From contig NZ_CP016076.1 in NCBI RefSeq assembly GCF_001941625.1, positions 744,001-808,000 of the forward strand: a DNA stretch of 64,000 nucleotides, given 5' to 3'. This document shows positions 16,203-24,786 of the stretch, one piece after another. A model generated the notes under the pieces. It saw only the letters and a list, made by a program, of their open reading frames with translations. It had not been told where the DNA came from and made no database searches. Numbering within the stretch: the stretch's first letter is position 1; every line of letters begins with the position of its first letter. This stretch comes from Actinoalloteichus fjordicus. GTDB taxonomy: Bacteria; Actinomycetota; Actinomycetes; Mycobacteriales; Pseudonocardiaceae. A program made the translations under genes and the position numbers.

Positions 16203-17432
16203 GTGACGGACATCGGAGCAGGCGGAGCCGGGCGCATCCGTATCTGGGACTCGAAACCTTTCCGCAGACTCTGGATCACCGGCCTGTTCAGCTCGCTGAC
16301 CCAGTGGACGATGCAGATCGCCCTGACGGTCGGGGTGCTGGCGTCCCATTCGGGCTCGACGCTCGCCTGGATGCTGCTGGCGGGCACCGTGCCGGGCCTG
16401 CTGATCGGACCGTTCGCGGGTGCGGTCGTCGACCACCGTGATCCCCGCCGGGTGGCCTGCGTCGGGCTCGCCGTCCAAGCCGTGATGACGCTGGGCATGG
16501 GGTTCTTACTCGACCACTCGCTCGTCGCCGTCGCCTGCTGCCACGCGACGGCCTCCATCGCGCATCGGTTCCCGCCGATCGCCCTGCAGCGGCTGCGCTA
16601 CGCGGCGTTGGACGAGACGCGGTGGCCGCTGGCCAACGCCGCCGTGTCCCGCATCATGGCCCTGACCCTCATCCTCGGCGCGCTGCTCGGCAGCACCGGG
16701 GTCACCGTGCTCGGCGTCCTCCCGACCTTCGCCGCCGCCTGCGGGATGGCCGCCCTCGCCGCCGCGCTGGTGTGGACGGTGCCGGGGGACGCCGACCACG
16801 GGAGGCCCTCGGCGCGCGGCGGAATGCGGTTCGGCGGCGGACTCGCCGCCCTGCGGCGGTATCCGTCGGCAGGTGCCGTCATCGTCCTGTGCACGGCGTG
16901 GGGACTGATCGGCGGCGGGCTCACCGTGCTCCTGGGAATCCTGGGCACCGAGCTGACCGACGACGGGCGGGGCGTGGGAGTCCTCCTCGCCGTCTACGGC
17001 ACGGGACTGCTGCTCGGCACACTGGTCGTCGGGCGTCTCGCCCCGCGCGTCCTGTCTCGCGCCAACGTGGGCGCCTATGCGGTCCAAGGGCTTGTCTGGG
17101 CGGCGGTGGCGCCCCTGAGCGCGCTGCTGCTGCCCGTGTCGGCGGCGCTCTTCGTCATGGGGATAGCGGGCGGATTCATCATCGGCCTGGAGATCACGCT
17201 GTTGCTGCGGGACGTGCCTCGCGAGCTGCACGGCCGGGTGCTCGGCATCTACCTCGTCGCCGACGGGGCGTCCGGACAGCTTTCCCTCGCCCTGATCGGC
17301 GCCGCCCTCGGCATCGCCTCGGCCCAGCAGATCATCGTGGTCGGCGGCCTGCTGTCGGTCGGCGTCACGGTGATCGCGGCGCTGCTCTTCCGGACCGCCC
17401 CGCCTCGACCCGCAGCCGAGGCGGCTGTGTGA
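16203..17432 (+). CDS. MFS transporter
   Basis: A 409-residue major facilitator protein with about twelve transmembrane segments (FRRLWITGLFSSLTQWTMQI; VLASHSGSTLAWMLLAG), and a short loop GAVVDHRDPRRVA in the place of the MFS motif A. GTG 16203 gives a proper short cytoplasmic start. A longer frame to 15969 exists, but its first 78 codons are arginine-rich and unlike protein. A TTGACC (16165-16170) and CATCCT (16190-16195) lie upstream, with the CATCCT ending 8 nt before the GTG, which supports this start. It is probably an exporter; the substrate is unknown. The ABC-F gene follows 84 nt downstream. Confidence 0.82.
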   Translation: MTDIGAGGAGRIRIWDSKPFRRLWITGLFSSLTQWTMQIALTVGVLASHSGSTLAWMLLAGTVPGLLIGPFAGAVVDHRDPRRVACVGLAVQAVMTLGMGFLLDHSLVAVACCHATASIAHRFPPIALQRLRYAALDETRWPLANAAVSRIMALTLILGALLGSTGVTVLGVLPTFAAACGMAALAAALVWTVPGDADHGRPSARGGMRFGGGLAALRRYPSAGAVIVLCTAWGLIGGGLTVLLGILGTELTDDGRGVGVLLAVYGTGLLLGTLVVGRLAPRVLSRANVGAYAVQGLVWAAVAPLSALLLPVSAALFVMGIAGGFIIGLEITLLLRDVPRELHGRVLGIYLVADGASGQLSLALIGAALGIASAQQIIVVGGLLSVGVTVIAALLFRTAPPRPAAEAAV

Positions 17433-17515
17433 GAGCACGGTGCCCGGCGCGGATAATGCCGGTGGACGGCCGACACGGTCGTGAAGAGCGACGAGACGGA
17501 GTGTGGTCCCGACCG

Positions 17516-19336
17516 ATGGTCAACCTGGTGAACCTGTCCGAGGTGTCGAAGTCCTATGGCGTGCGCGCGCTGCTCGACAGCGTGTCGCTGGGCATCGGTC
17601 GCGGTGAGCGGGTCGGCGTCGTGGGACTCAACGGCGGCGGCAAGACGACGCTGTTGGAGGTGATGGCGGGCATCGAGCCGCCGGACTCCGGTCGGGTCGC
17701 CCACAGCTCTGACCTGCGGATGGCCGTGGTGACCCAGCGCACCGAGCTGCCGGAGGGCTCGACGGTTCGGCAGGCGATCCTCGACCCGCTCGGCTACGCG
17801 GCCGAGCACGAATGGGCCTCGGACGCGCGGGTGCGCGGCATCCTCGACGGGCTGGGCATCACCGCCAGAGGCCTGGACACGCCGGTCGGCACCTTCTCCG
17901 GCGGCGAGCGTCGTCGGGTGGCGCTGGCCGCCGCCCTCGTGCAGGAACTCGACCTCATCGTGCTGGACGAGCCGACGAACCATCTGGACATCGAGGGCGT
18001 CCGCTGGCTGGCGGACCACCTGATCGCCAGACGCTGCGCGCTGATCGTCGTCACGCACGATCGCTGGTTCCTCGACACGGTCTGCACCAGGACCTGGGAG
18101 GTCGTCGGCGGCGGCGTCGAGCAGTACGAGGGCGGCTACGCCGACTGGATCTTCGCTAGGGCGGAACGGGCCAGGCAGGCCGACGCCGCCGAGGACCGAC
18201 GTCGCAATCTGGCCCGCAAGGAACTCGCCTGGCTGCGCCGTGGTGCGCCTGCGCGCACCTCCAAGCCCCGCTACCGCATCGACGCCGCCGAGACGCTGAT
18301 CTCCGACGTGCCGCCGCCGCGCGACACCGTCGAGTTGCTGACCTTCGCCAAGCGGCGCCTCGGCCGCACGGTGCTGGAGCTGGAGAACGTCGACCTGCGG
18401 GCAGGCGACCTGACGATCGCCGAGGACGTCACCTGGCGGATCGGGCCCGGCGACCGGGTCGGGCTCGTCGGCGTCAACGGCTCCGGAAAGACCACCCTGC
18501 TCCGGATGCTCGCGGGGGATCGGGAGCCCGCCTCGGGCCGTCGCATTCAAGGCCAGACGGTGCGGCTGGCGCATCTCACTCAGGAACTTCACGACCTGCC
18601 CGCGAAGCTGCGGGTGCTGGAGGCCGTCGAGGAGGTCGCCACCCGCGTCACCCTGGGCAAGCAGGATCTCTCCGCCGCGCAGCTCGCCGAGCGGCTCGGC
18701 TTCCCCAAGGGCAGGCAGTGGACGCCGGTGGGCGACCTCTCCGGCGGCGAGCGACGCAGGCTCCAGCTGGTGCGCCTGCTGATGGCCGAGCCGAACGTCC
18801 TACTGCTCGACGAGCCGACGAACGACCTCGACATCGACACCCTGCAACAACTGGAGGACCTGCTCGACTCCTGGCCGGGCACGATGGTGGTCGTCTCGCA
18901 CGACCGGTATCTGATCGAGCGGGTCTGCGACAAGGTGGTGGCGCTCTTCGGCGATGGAGTGGTGACCGACCTGCCGGGCGGAATCGACGAGTACCTGCGT
19001 CGGCGGGAACGGATGCTCGCCCAGCCGAAGGCGGCGGCCTCGGCGCCTGCGGGTTCTACGTCGGGCGGAGCCGCCCCGACCGAGTCCGAAGGAGCCGCCC
19101 CAGGCGCGGCCTTGTCGGCTGCGGACACCAGGGCGGCGCGCAAGCAGCTCGCGAAGCTGGAGCGCCGGATCGCGACCCTGGACAAGAAGGAGGCCACCCT
19201 CAACCAGGCCCTCGCCGACGCGGGCAGCGACACCGGGCGCCTGATGGACCTCGATGCGGAACTCCGCGAGGTCAAGGCGGAGAAGTCGCAGATCGAGGAG
19301 GAATGGCTGCTGGCCGCAGACGCGCTGGAGGGGTGA
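17516..19336 (+). CDS. ABC-F family ATPase
   Basis: A 606-residue protein with two ABC domains and no membrane part. Domain 1 has GLNGGGKTT, FSGGERRR and LDEPTNHLDI; domain 2 has GVNGSGKTT, LSGGERRR and LDEPTNDLDI. A charged linker lies between. The end (about 520-606) is alanine-rich, then a coiled coil (REVKAEKSQIEEEWLL). ABC-F proteins bind ribosomes at the E site and act as translation factors or antibiotic-resistance factors. This copy sits in the ispE neighbourhood, where a conserved member of the Uup/EttA-like group is usual, so a housekeeping role is more likely than resistance. The start ATG 17516 has no clear ribosome site; GTG 17501 is an alternative. Confidence 0.88.
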   Translation: MVNLVNLSEVSKSYGVRALLDSVSLGIGRGERVGVVGLNGGGKTTLLEVMAGIEPPDSGRVAHSSDLRMAVVTQRTELPEGSTVRQAILDPLGYAAEHEWASDARVRGILDGLGITARGLDTPVGTFSGGERRRVALAAALVQELDLIVLDEPTNHLDIEGVRWLADHLIARRCALIVVTHDRWFLDTVCTRTWEVVGGGVEQYEGGYADWIFARAERARQADAAEDRRRNLARKELAWLRRGAPARTSKPRYRIDAAETLISDVPPPRDTVELLTFAKRRLGRTVLELENVDLRAGDLTIAEDVTWRIGPGDRVGLVGVNGSGKTTLLRMLAGDREPASGRRIQGQTVRLAHLTQELHDLPAKLRVLEAVEEVATRVTLGKQDLSAAQLAERLGFPKGRQWTPVGDLSGGERRRLQLVRLLMAEPNVLLLDEPTNDLDIDTLQQLEDLLDSWPGTMVVVSHDRYLIERVCDKVVALFGDGVVTDLPGGIDEYLRRRERMLAQPKAAASAPAGSTSGGAAPTESEGAAPGAALSAADTRAARKQLAKLERRIATLDKKEATLNQALADAGSDTGRLMDLDAELREVKAEKSQIEEEWLLAADALEG

Positions 19337-19681
19337 GAGGCGGCTGACGACGGGGGGCGCGGCTCTCCCGGGCGCCCGGCGAATCCCGACAGCCTGTGAG
19401 AAGACCGGACCTGCCTTGGCCGGACCGGTGGCACGGTGACTCACCGAGCAGACGCGACGCGTGAGCTAACGTGTCGTTTTGGTCACCGAGGTCGGTGTGT
19501 GGATTCGGTAGGGGTACGAACGGCTCAGCCCGAGGTGCTGCGGTCCACGACGGTGGCAGATCTGGCGATCATCGAGCTTACGAGGTCTTCGCCGGCACAA
19601 GATCGTGTTCTCGCCGGTCGAAATCTGCTGATGATCCACCTGCACGACCGCGCTGGCATCACCCACATCGACAGCGCCCGG
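19337..19681. other. Gap between ABC-F and padR genes
   Basis: 345 nt between convergent genes. I see no gene and no strong perfect hairpin. Confidence 0.5.
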
Positions 19682-20296
19682 TCATCCCTGACTCAACCGG
19701 TGATTGACCTCGGCCAGCCACTGGCGGTCCCAGGTGAGGCGGCTGGCGCGCAGGTCGTCCAGTACCTCCTCGACCCATCGCAGCTCGGCCTCGGTGAGGG
19801 TACGCAGGTATTCGTGCTCGAGAAAGAGCAGCCTCGGCAGGCCCAACCGTTCCGCTGCGGCGGCTTCGTCGTCGGCCCGGTTCAGCTTCTCCTGGAGCGT
19901 ACGCACCCGTTCGGCCAGCAGTTCGATCGCGAGTTCCGGTGTGAGGCTGGGCAACGCTGCGATCGCGACCGGGAACTCCGGGAACTCCCGGGCGGGTGCG
20001 CTCAGCATGGTGCGCAGCCACGCATCGAGAGTGGTGCGGCCGGACTCGGTGAGTCGGTAGACGGTGCGTTCGGGACGGCCTGGTTCCTGCTCGACCCGAT
20101 GCACCTCGATCAACTCCTCGCGCAGCAACCCGTCCAATGTCTGATAGATGCTGTTGCGCTGAGCGATGTTGACGATCCGATCCTTCTGCCGATCGGCGAT
20201 CAGACGTTGCATGCGGTAGGCGTGCATCGGCTCCTCATCGAGCAGCTGCAACACCTGCACTGACAGCGGTGATCGGCGTCGAGCCCGCGAGGTCAT
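19682..20296 (-). CDS. PadR-family transcriptional regulator
   Basis: A 204-residue regulator. Residues 10-90 form the PadR winged helix (VLQLLDEEPMHAYRMQRLI; NSIYQTLDGLLREELIE; PGRPERTVYRLTESGR). The rest is the helical C-terminal dimerisation domain of the Vir_act_alpha_C type (LEHEYLRTLTEAELRWVEEV). ATG 20296 has AGGAG with a 5-nt spacer. It is divergent from a flavin monooxygenase, and a perfect palindrome over that gene's promoter is a likely operator. PadR proteins usually repress a neighbouring enzyme or pump gene and let go on binding an aromatic or drug-like ligand. Confidence 0.9.
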   Translation of the reverse strand: MTSRARRRSPLSVQVLQLLDEEPMHAYRMQRLIADRQKDRIVNIAQRNSIYQTLDGLLREELIEVHRVEQEPGRPERTVYRLTESGRTTLDAWLRTMLSAPAREFPEFPVAIAALPSLTPELAIELLAERVRTLQEKLNRADDEAAAAERLGLPRLLFLEHEYLRTLTEAELRWVEEVLDDLRASRLTWDRQWLAEVNHRLSQG

Positions 20297-20330
20297 CGGC
20301 ACTCCTGCTTTCCTGCTGCGCGTCGGAGGG

Positions 20331-20359
20331 TTGGCCGCCCTCGCCATTCTATGTATAGT
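20331..20359 (+). promoter_or_regulatory. Candidate sigma-70-type promoter of the monooxygenase gene
   Basis: TTGGCC (20331-20336) and TATAGT (20354-20359) are separated by 17 bp. The -10 box ends 7 nt before the ATG at 20366, so the transcript would be leaderless. Confidence 0.6.
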
Positions 20360-20373
20360 CATATTATGACTAT
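20355..20373. promoter_or_regulatory. Candidate PadR operator
   Basis: ATAGTCAT-ATT-ATGACTAT is a perfect inverted repeat with 8-bp arms and a 3-nt centre. It overlaps the -10 box, the predicted transcription start and the start codon, so a bound repressor would block RNA polymerase. AT-rich sequence in a GC-rich genome adds weight. Confidence 0.65.
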
Positions 20374-21592
20374 CGATCGTGCGACCACGGCATTGATCAT
20401 CGGCGGAGGAGTGGCGGGACCGGTCGCTGCGGCTGCCCTGGCTCGGGTAGGGGCGGAGCCGATCGTCCATGAAGCCCACGCGGGTCCGGCGGATCAGCTC
20501 GGTGCCTTTCTCACTGTGGCACCCAACGGTCTGGCCGCCCTGCGGGCCGTCGGGATGGTGGAACGGGTTCGTGCTGCCGCCAGCTTCGCCACCACTCGTA
20601 CCGAGTTCGTCAACGGCAACGGACGCCGCCTCGGTCTGCTCGGGGATGAATCTCAGTTGGCTCCGGAACTGCGTAGCGTGACGATCACCCGTGCGGCCCT
20701 GCAGCGCGTGGTCACTGACGCAGCGATCGAGCAGGGGGTGAGCTTCGAGTACACCAAACGGCTGCGAAGCTATACCGACGACGGCGACCAGGTCACCGCC
20801 ACATTCACCGACGACACCAGCGCCGCAGGCGATCTGCTGCTCGGTGCCGATGGCATCCACTCCGCAGTGCGCCAGACGCTCAGTCCCGATGCGCCGCAGC
20901 CCACCTACACCGGCCTCCTGGGGATCGGCGGATTCGTCCCCGCGGTGGACATCCCTGCGACGCCGCATGAGACGGTCCGCATGGTCTTCGGTGCCCGGGC
21001 GTTCTTCGGCTATCAGTGCGAGCCCGACGGACGCACCTTCTGGTTCGCGAACCTCGGGAACAGTGAGCGCAGCGTCGAGGAGATCGCAGCGCAGGGCGAT
21101 GAGACGTGGCGGGCGCACGCATTCGAGCTGTTCGATGGCGATCTAGTTGAGCTCACTCGGATCATGGAGGCAGCCGATCTCGGTCAGTTCCGGCCGAAGG
21201 GAACCTACGACCTCCTTTCCCTGCCCCGCTGGCACCGGGGCCGAGCTGGGCTCCTCGGAGACGCAGCACACGCTGTCTCCCCCTCCAGCGGGCAAGGCGC
21301 ATCTCTGGCCTTCGAGGATGCCCTCGAACTAGCTCGCCAGGTGCGCGTCCACGGCGGAGCACCCGCGGCGCTGGCGGCCTACGAACGGGCCCGCCGCGAT
21401 CGGGTTGAGCGGATCGCAGCCGTGGGCCGTAGGCGCGGGGCGCAGAAGGCGGGCTCCGCGCACCCGATCGCCCTGGCGATACGTGATACGTCGATGCGCA
21501 TGGCCTTTGCGATGATCCGTCGGTTCGGATCTCAGCGGTGGATAACCGATTACCGCACCGATCTCGCCGACGCCCATCAGGAGATCTCATGA
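20366..21592 (+). CDS. FAD-dependent monooxygenase (aromatic hydroxylase type)
   Basis: A 408-residue single-component flavin monooxygenase. It has the N-terminal FAD dinucleotide motif LIIGGGVAGPVAA, the second motif LLGADGIHSAVR, and the conserved GRAGLLGDAAHAVSPSSGQG, which contacts the flavin. The fold is that of salicylate- or p-hydroxybenzoate-hydroxylase-like and tetracycline-destructase-like enzymes, so the substrate is an aromatic or polycyclic compound that cannot be specified. ATG 20366 is preferred over ATG 20351 because it is where a leaderless transcript would begin; there is no ribosome binding site for either. It is regulated by the divergent PadR gene. Confidence 0.88.
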   Translation: MTIDRATTALIIGGGVAGPVAAAALARVGAEPIVHEAHAGPADQLGAFLTVAPNGLAALRAVGMVERVRAAASFATTRTEFVNGNGRRLGLLGDESQLAPELRSVTITRAALQRVVTDAAIEQGVSFEYTKRLRSYTDDGDQVTATFTDDTSAAGDLLLGADGIHSAVRQTLSPDAPQPTYTGLLGIGGFVPAVDIPATPHETVRMVFGARAFFGYQCEPDGRTFWFANLGNSERSVEEIAAQGDETWRAHAFELFDGDLVELTRIMEAADLGQFRPKGTYDLLSLPRWHRGRAGLLGDAAHAVSPSSGQGASLAFEDALELARQVRVHGGAPAALAAYERARRDRVERIAAVGRRRGAQKAGSAHPIALAIRDTSMRMAFAMIRRFGSQRWITDYRTDLADAHQEIS

Positions 21593-22082
21593 ACGCACGC
21601 CCCTCGTATCTCCCCGCTGTGCACTGGCCAGGGCGCAGGGTGGCTGCGGCCGTGGGATTCTCCGATTCGTAATTTCAGGGCGACCGATAGCGCCTTCGCT
21701 GCCGACGGTGTCTCAGGCGGTGCCGTCTCGGCAGTCTCGCCATCTCGATGAGGTGGCGAAGCTGATCAGGCCGTCGGCGTCACCGACTCGCAGGTGCAGC
21801 GCGGCCTCGCCGATGACGGTGTGCCGATCACTGCAAGTCATCCGCATCGCTCGCGCAATCCGGAAGCTCACGAACCCGGAGTGATCGGTGCACGTGTCGA
21901 TACCCGGTGGCCTGGCCCGCGTGGCGGCCGGCATTCTGGGCTGCCTACTGCCGGGCGATCGCGGGGCATGGGCTCGGGGCCGGTGGACTCGACCGGGCCT
22001 GTCGACCTGAGCAGCGCCGATCGAGACCGGTCTGAGCGCACCGGACCGGCTGGGCTTCAGACCGATACCGAGAATGTCGATC
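21593..22082. other. Gap with no convincing gene
   Basis: 490 nt of scrambled coding-like sequence in front of a toxin remnant. Open frames here have unusual composition and no recognisable motif. It may be decayed toxin N-terminal sequence. Confidence 0.45.
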
Positions 22083-22315
22083 CGGCTGAGCGTTACCAGG
22101 AGTGGATCGCCGAGCTGCGGGGACGCGGTGTGCACGTCGGCCCGGCCACGGTGGTCCGAATGAGCAGACTGCGGAACGGGCGATTGGTCTGGCTGGAGAA
22201 GGGCGGCTCGCGTGGGAGGGCTCGGGCATATTCATGACCCAGCTAGAATCAGGGATTTCCGTTCCGTTGGAATCCGTGAAGAACAGATCGTCGACCTGTT
22301 GTTTGCTCTTCTTGA
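22083..22315 (+). pseudogene. Polymorphic toxin C-terminal remnant, frameshifted
   Basis: The first part encodes AERYQEWIAELRGRGV and VVRMSRLRNGRLVWLEKG. At about 22205-22212 the frame shifts, and GGLGHIHDPARI, GIREEQIVDLLFALLE follow in another frame. The order R-MxRLxNGRxVWLExG, GLxHI and GIxxEQIxDL matches, from memory, a toxin tip found at the C-termini of actinomycete polymorphic toxins. The N-terminal export domain and the last part of the tip are missing, so it is dead. The assignment rests on motif recall and needs a profile search. Confidence 0.5.
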
Positions 22316-22528
22316 ATGCGGGAGCTGCGGGCCTGGGATCAGGAGTATCAAGATGCCTTCGACCGGGCGGACTTCTCGACCGCCGGGTTCGCTTCCCGTG
22401 AGGCGGAGAATGTCTGGATCGAGAAGAGTCGGCGGTTGGCTGAGCGGCTCAAGGCCGAATCTCCGGTCGTCTCTCGTGTCTACTATCGAGCGAACGGTGT
22501 GATACCCAAGGGAGACTGTGTGTTCTGA
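22316..22528 (+). CDS. Small acidic protein, probable immunity gene (perhaps truncated)
   Basis: A 70-residue frame, RELRAWDQEYQDAFDRADF … FASREAENVWIEKSRRLAERL … VYYRANGVIPKGDCVF. It has codon use and composition like a real protein: helical, charged, soluble. It directly follows and overlaps the toxin remnant, the usual place for an immunity gene. There is no good ribosome binding site before ATG 22316, and the toxin's own C-terminus is missing at the junction, so the true start may have been lost. I do not recognise a named family. Confidence 0.5.
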   Translation: MRELRAWDQEYQDAFDRADFSTAGFASREAENVWIEKSRRLAERLKAESPVVSRVYYRANGVIPKGDCVF

Positions 22529-22549
22529 CCCGCCACCCCGCCCCACCGC

Positions 22550-23413
22550 TCAGCGCGTATGAAACCGGTTCTGCGCCGCTTCGAGTCCCTCGGTCATCAG
22601 GGCCTCGACCGCGTCGGCGGAGTGGTCCACGAAGAAGGGCAGTTCCTTGCGCTCCACCGTGGAGAAGTCGCGCAGCACGAACGCCGCCGGGTCCATCCGG
22701 CCGGGCGGCCTGCCGATGCCGCAGCGCACGCGCAGGTAGTCCTTGGTGCCGAGTGAGGAGGTGATCGAGCGCAGGCCGTTGTGGCCGTTGTCGCCGCCGC
22801 CGAGCTTCATCCGCACCGTGCCGAACGGCAGGTCCAACTCGTCGTGCACCACGATCACCGAGGCGGGCGGGATCTTGAAGAACCGGACCGCGCCCGCGAC
22901 GGCGCCGCCGGAGAGGTTCATGTAGGACTTCGGCTTGGCCAGCGCCGCCCGGCGGCCCGCGAGCCTGCCCTCCACGAGTTCGGCCGAGCTCTTGTGGCTC
23001 TTGAACTTCCCGCCGACCCTGGTGGCCAGCTCGTCGAGCACCATGAATCCGATGTTGTGGCGGTTGCCCGCATACGAGGGTCCGGGGTTGCCCAACCCGA
23101 CGACGAGGGCGAGCTGCTGTTGATCCACTGACTTCTTCTCTCCGGCTCGGGCCGCGAGGGTCTGCTGCACACGGTCCAGGAACGCGTCGACATCGTCTTC
23201 GTGATAGCCGCGGGTGCCCCAGGGCGACCGCGAGAACGTGACGGTCTCGACCTCGGCAGAGGTGAGGCTCTCCCGCCCCTCCTGCGGCCGACCTTCCAGC
23301 GTGCGGGCGACCTGCTCGAGGAAGGCGTCCACCTCGCCGACGTGATAGCCGCGCCGGAGCAGGTCTGCTCGCGCGAAGGTGACTTCGCGGACCTGCGCTG
23401 CGGTCAGTTCCAT
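22550..23413 (-). CDS. pth: Peptidyl-tRNA hydrolase with N-terminal double DivIVA-type domain
   Basis: A 287-residue open frame. Residues 1-95 hold two repeats of the small actinobacterial DivIVA domain ([22 protein letters not shown], split here as two motifs [13 protein letters not shown] and [13 protein letters not shown]). Residues 96-287 are a full-length Pth: [10 protein letters not shown], the catalytic [16 protein letters not shown] and [12 protein letters not shown]. Pth frees stalled tRNAs by cleaving peptidyl-tRNA. An internal GTG at 23128, preceded by GGAGAGAAG, would give a 192-residue Pth of normal size. The gene is therefore either a fusion or a DivIVA-like gene with in-frame read-through plus an internal start. 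ATG 23413 has GAGGGG upstream. It lies downstream of rplY on the same strand, as in mycobacteria. Confidence 0.88.
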   Translation of the reverse strand: MELTAAQVREVTFARADLLRRGYHVGEVDAFLEQVARTLEGRPQEGRESLTSAEVETVTFSRSPWGTRGYHEDDVDAFLDRVQQTLAARAGEKKSVDQQQLALVVGLGNPGPSYAGNRHNIGFMVLDELATRVGGKFKSHKSSAELVEGRLAGRRAALAKPKSYMNLSGGAVAGAVRFFKIPPASVIVVHDELDLPFGTVRMKLGGGDNGHNGLRSITSSLGTKDYLRVRCGIGRPPGRMDPAAFVLRDFSTVERKELPFFVDHSADAVEALMTEGLEAAQNRFHTR

Positions 23414-23544
23414 GCCGGTCCCCTCGACGGGACGAGGGCGGCACACTCGCGCTGGAGTGTGCCGCCCTCGTCGACGCGAACTTCCTCGGGTGGCTCGCCC
23501 ACCGGTCGACGCCGCGCGTTACGCATGCGCCGCGTCGGCTCGGA

Positions 23545-24165
23545 TCAGCTCTCCGATGCCTCGCCGTTCTCCTCGGCGCCCTCGGCTGCCTCGGGAGCCT
23601 CGGCGTCCATCTGCGCTGCGGTCGGGGCCGCGTTGACGGACACGATCAGCGTCTCCGGGTCCGTGACCAGCTCGACACCGGCGGGCAGCGCGACCTGGGA
23701 CGCGAGCACGTGCGTGCCCTCGGTGGCGCCTTCGACGGAGACCTCGAACTGCTCCGGGATGTTCAGGGCGTCGGCGGCGACCTCGATCACGGTCACGTCC
23801 TGGTTGACCAGGGTGCCGGGGCCTGCGTCACCGTTGACGATGACGGGGACCTCGATGCTGACCTTCTCGCCGCGCTGGACGAGCAGCAGGTCGACGTGCT
23901 CGATGTAGTTCTTCAGCGGGTGGACCGTGACGGTCTTGGTCAGCGCCAGCTCGGGCGTGCCGCCTGCGAAGTCCAGCGAGAGCACCGCGTTACGGCCGTG
24001 CTCGCGGACCACCCTGGCGAACTCCAGCGCGGGCAGCGACAGGTGCTTGGGGTCGGAGCCGTGACCGTAGAGGACGGCCGGGATCTTTCCCGCGCGACGG
24101 GTGCGGCGGGCGGCACCCTTGCCGAACTCGGTGCGCGTTTCAGCGGCAAGACGTACCTGGGACAC
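23545..24165 (-). CDS. rplY: Large ribosomal subunit protein bL25, CTC form
   Basis: A 206-residue bL25 of the long (CTC/TL5) type. An N-terminal 5S rRNA-binding barrel ([24 protein letters not shown]) is followed by the TL5 C-terminal domain ([19 protein letters not shown]) and an acidic tail ([14 protein letters not shown]-like). The GTG start at 24165 has AGGAG 10 nt upstream; a longer frame to 24270 lacks homology. It binds 5S rRNA in the large subunit. It lies upstream of pth, the common actinobacterial order. Confidence 0.94.
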   Translation of the reverse strand: MSQVRLAAETRTEFGKGAARRTRRAGKIPAVLYGHGSDPKHLSLPALEFARVVREHGRNAVLSLDFAGGTPELALTKTVTVHPLKNYIEHVDLLLVQRGEKVSIEVPVIVNGDAGPGTLVNQDVTVIEVAADALNIPEQFEVSVEGATEGTHVLASQVALPAGVELVTDPETLIVSVNAAPTAAQMDAEAPEAAEGAEENGEASES

Positions 24166-24786
24166 GGGATTGCACTCCTTGCGACATCGGGTGACGTGAG
24201 ACGGTGGGCGGCTGCGGCGGTGAGGCGCGCGAAACGAGACACAATGCGGCCGAATCAACCGCCGCGTCAATCACGCCAGGTGAAGAACCCGGCCTCGCCG
24301 AGGCAACCTGAATAGTGTAGGCCGACCGTTCACGGCCCGGTACTCGGGGTGCCGACGGTCGCGCCGGGGGCGCGAACGCATCACGGCGCGGAGCGGCCTG
24401 CTCACACCTTAGTGGGTACGAACGTGGCGCCGCCGAGATCGAGAGAACGACGGATCGGCGGCTCTGACATCGGACCCGGTGCCGTCGGGCTCCGCGAGAC
24501 CGGCCCGGGGAGGCAGGCCAGGGGAGAGCGGATCGCGGCGGAGCGGTGCGCCGCCCCGAGATGAGGAGACGCCGCAGGTCACGACCCCTACGGTGCGAGC
24601 CCCGCCCCCGCGGGCCCCCGGTACGCCCCCGAGGCGCACTCGGTGCCGACGCCGCCTGCCTGCCGCCCGTGGCGGTGGCGTCGACGACCACACCGGGAGG
24701 GCCGCCCGCCAGGGGCGCAGTGGGCCGTGTCAGCACGCTCGGTGATCATTGTGGACTCACCGTGTGCCGACGGTTAATTTCTCCCT
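24166..24786. other. Divergent intergenic region between rplY and the Nramp-like gene
   Basis: 621 nt with no supported gene. It must hold promoters for both flanking genes. Near the right end, TAATTT (24775-24780) ends 7 nt before the ATG of the transporter gene and is a likely -10 box. Confidence 0.5.
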
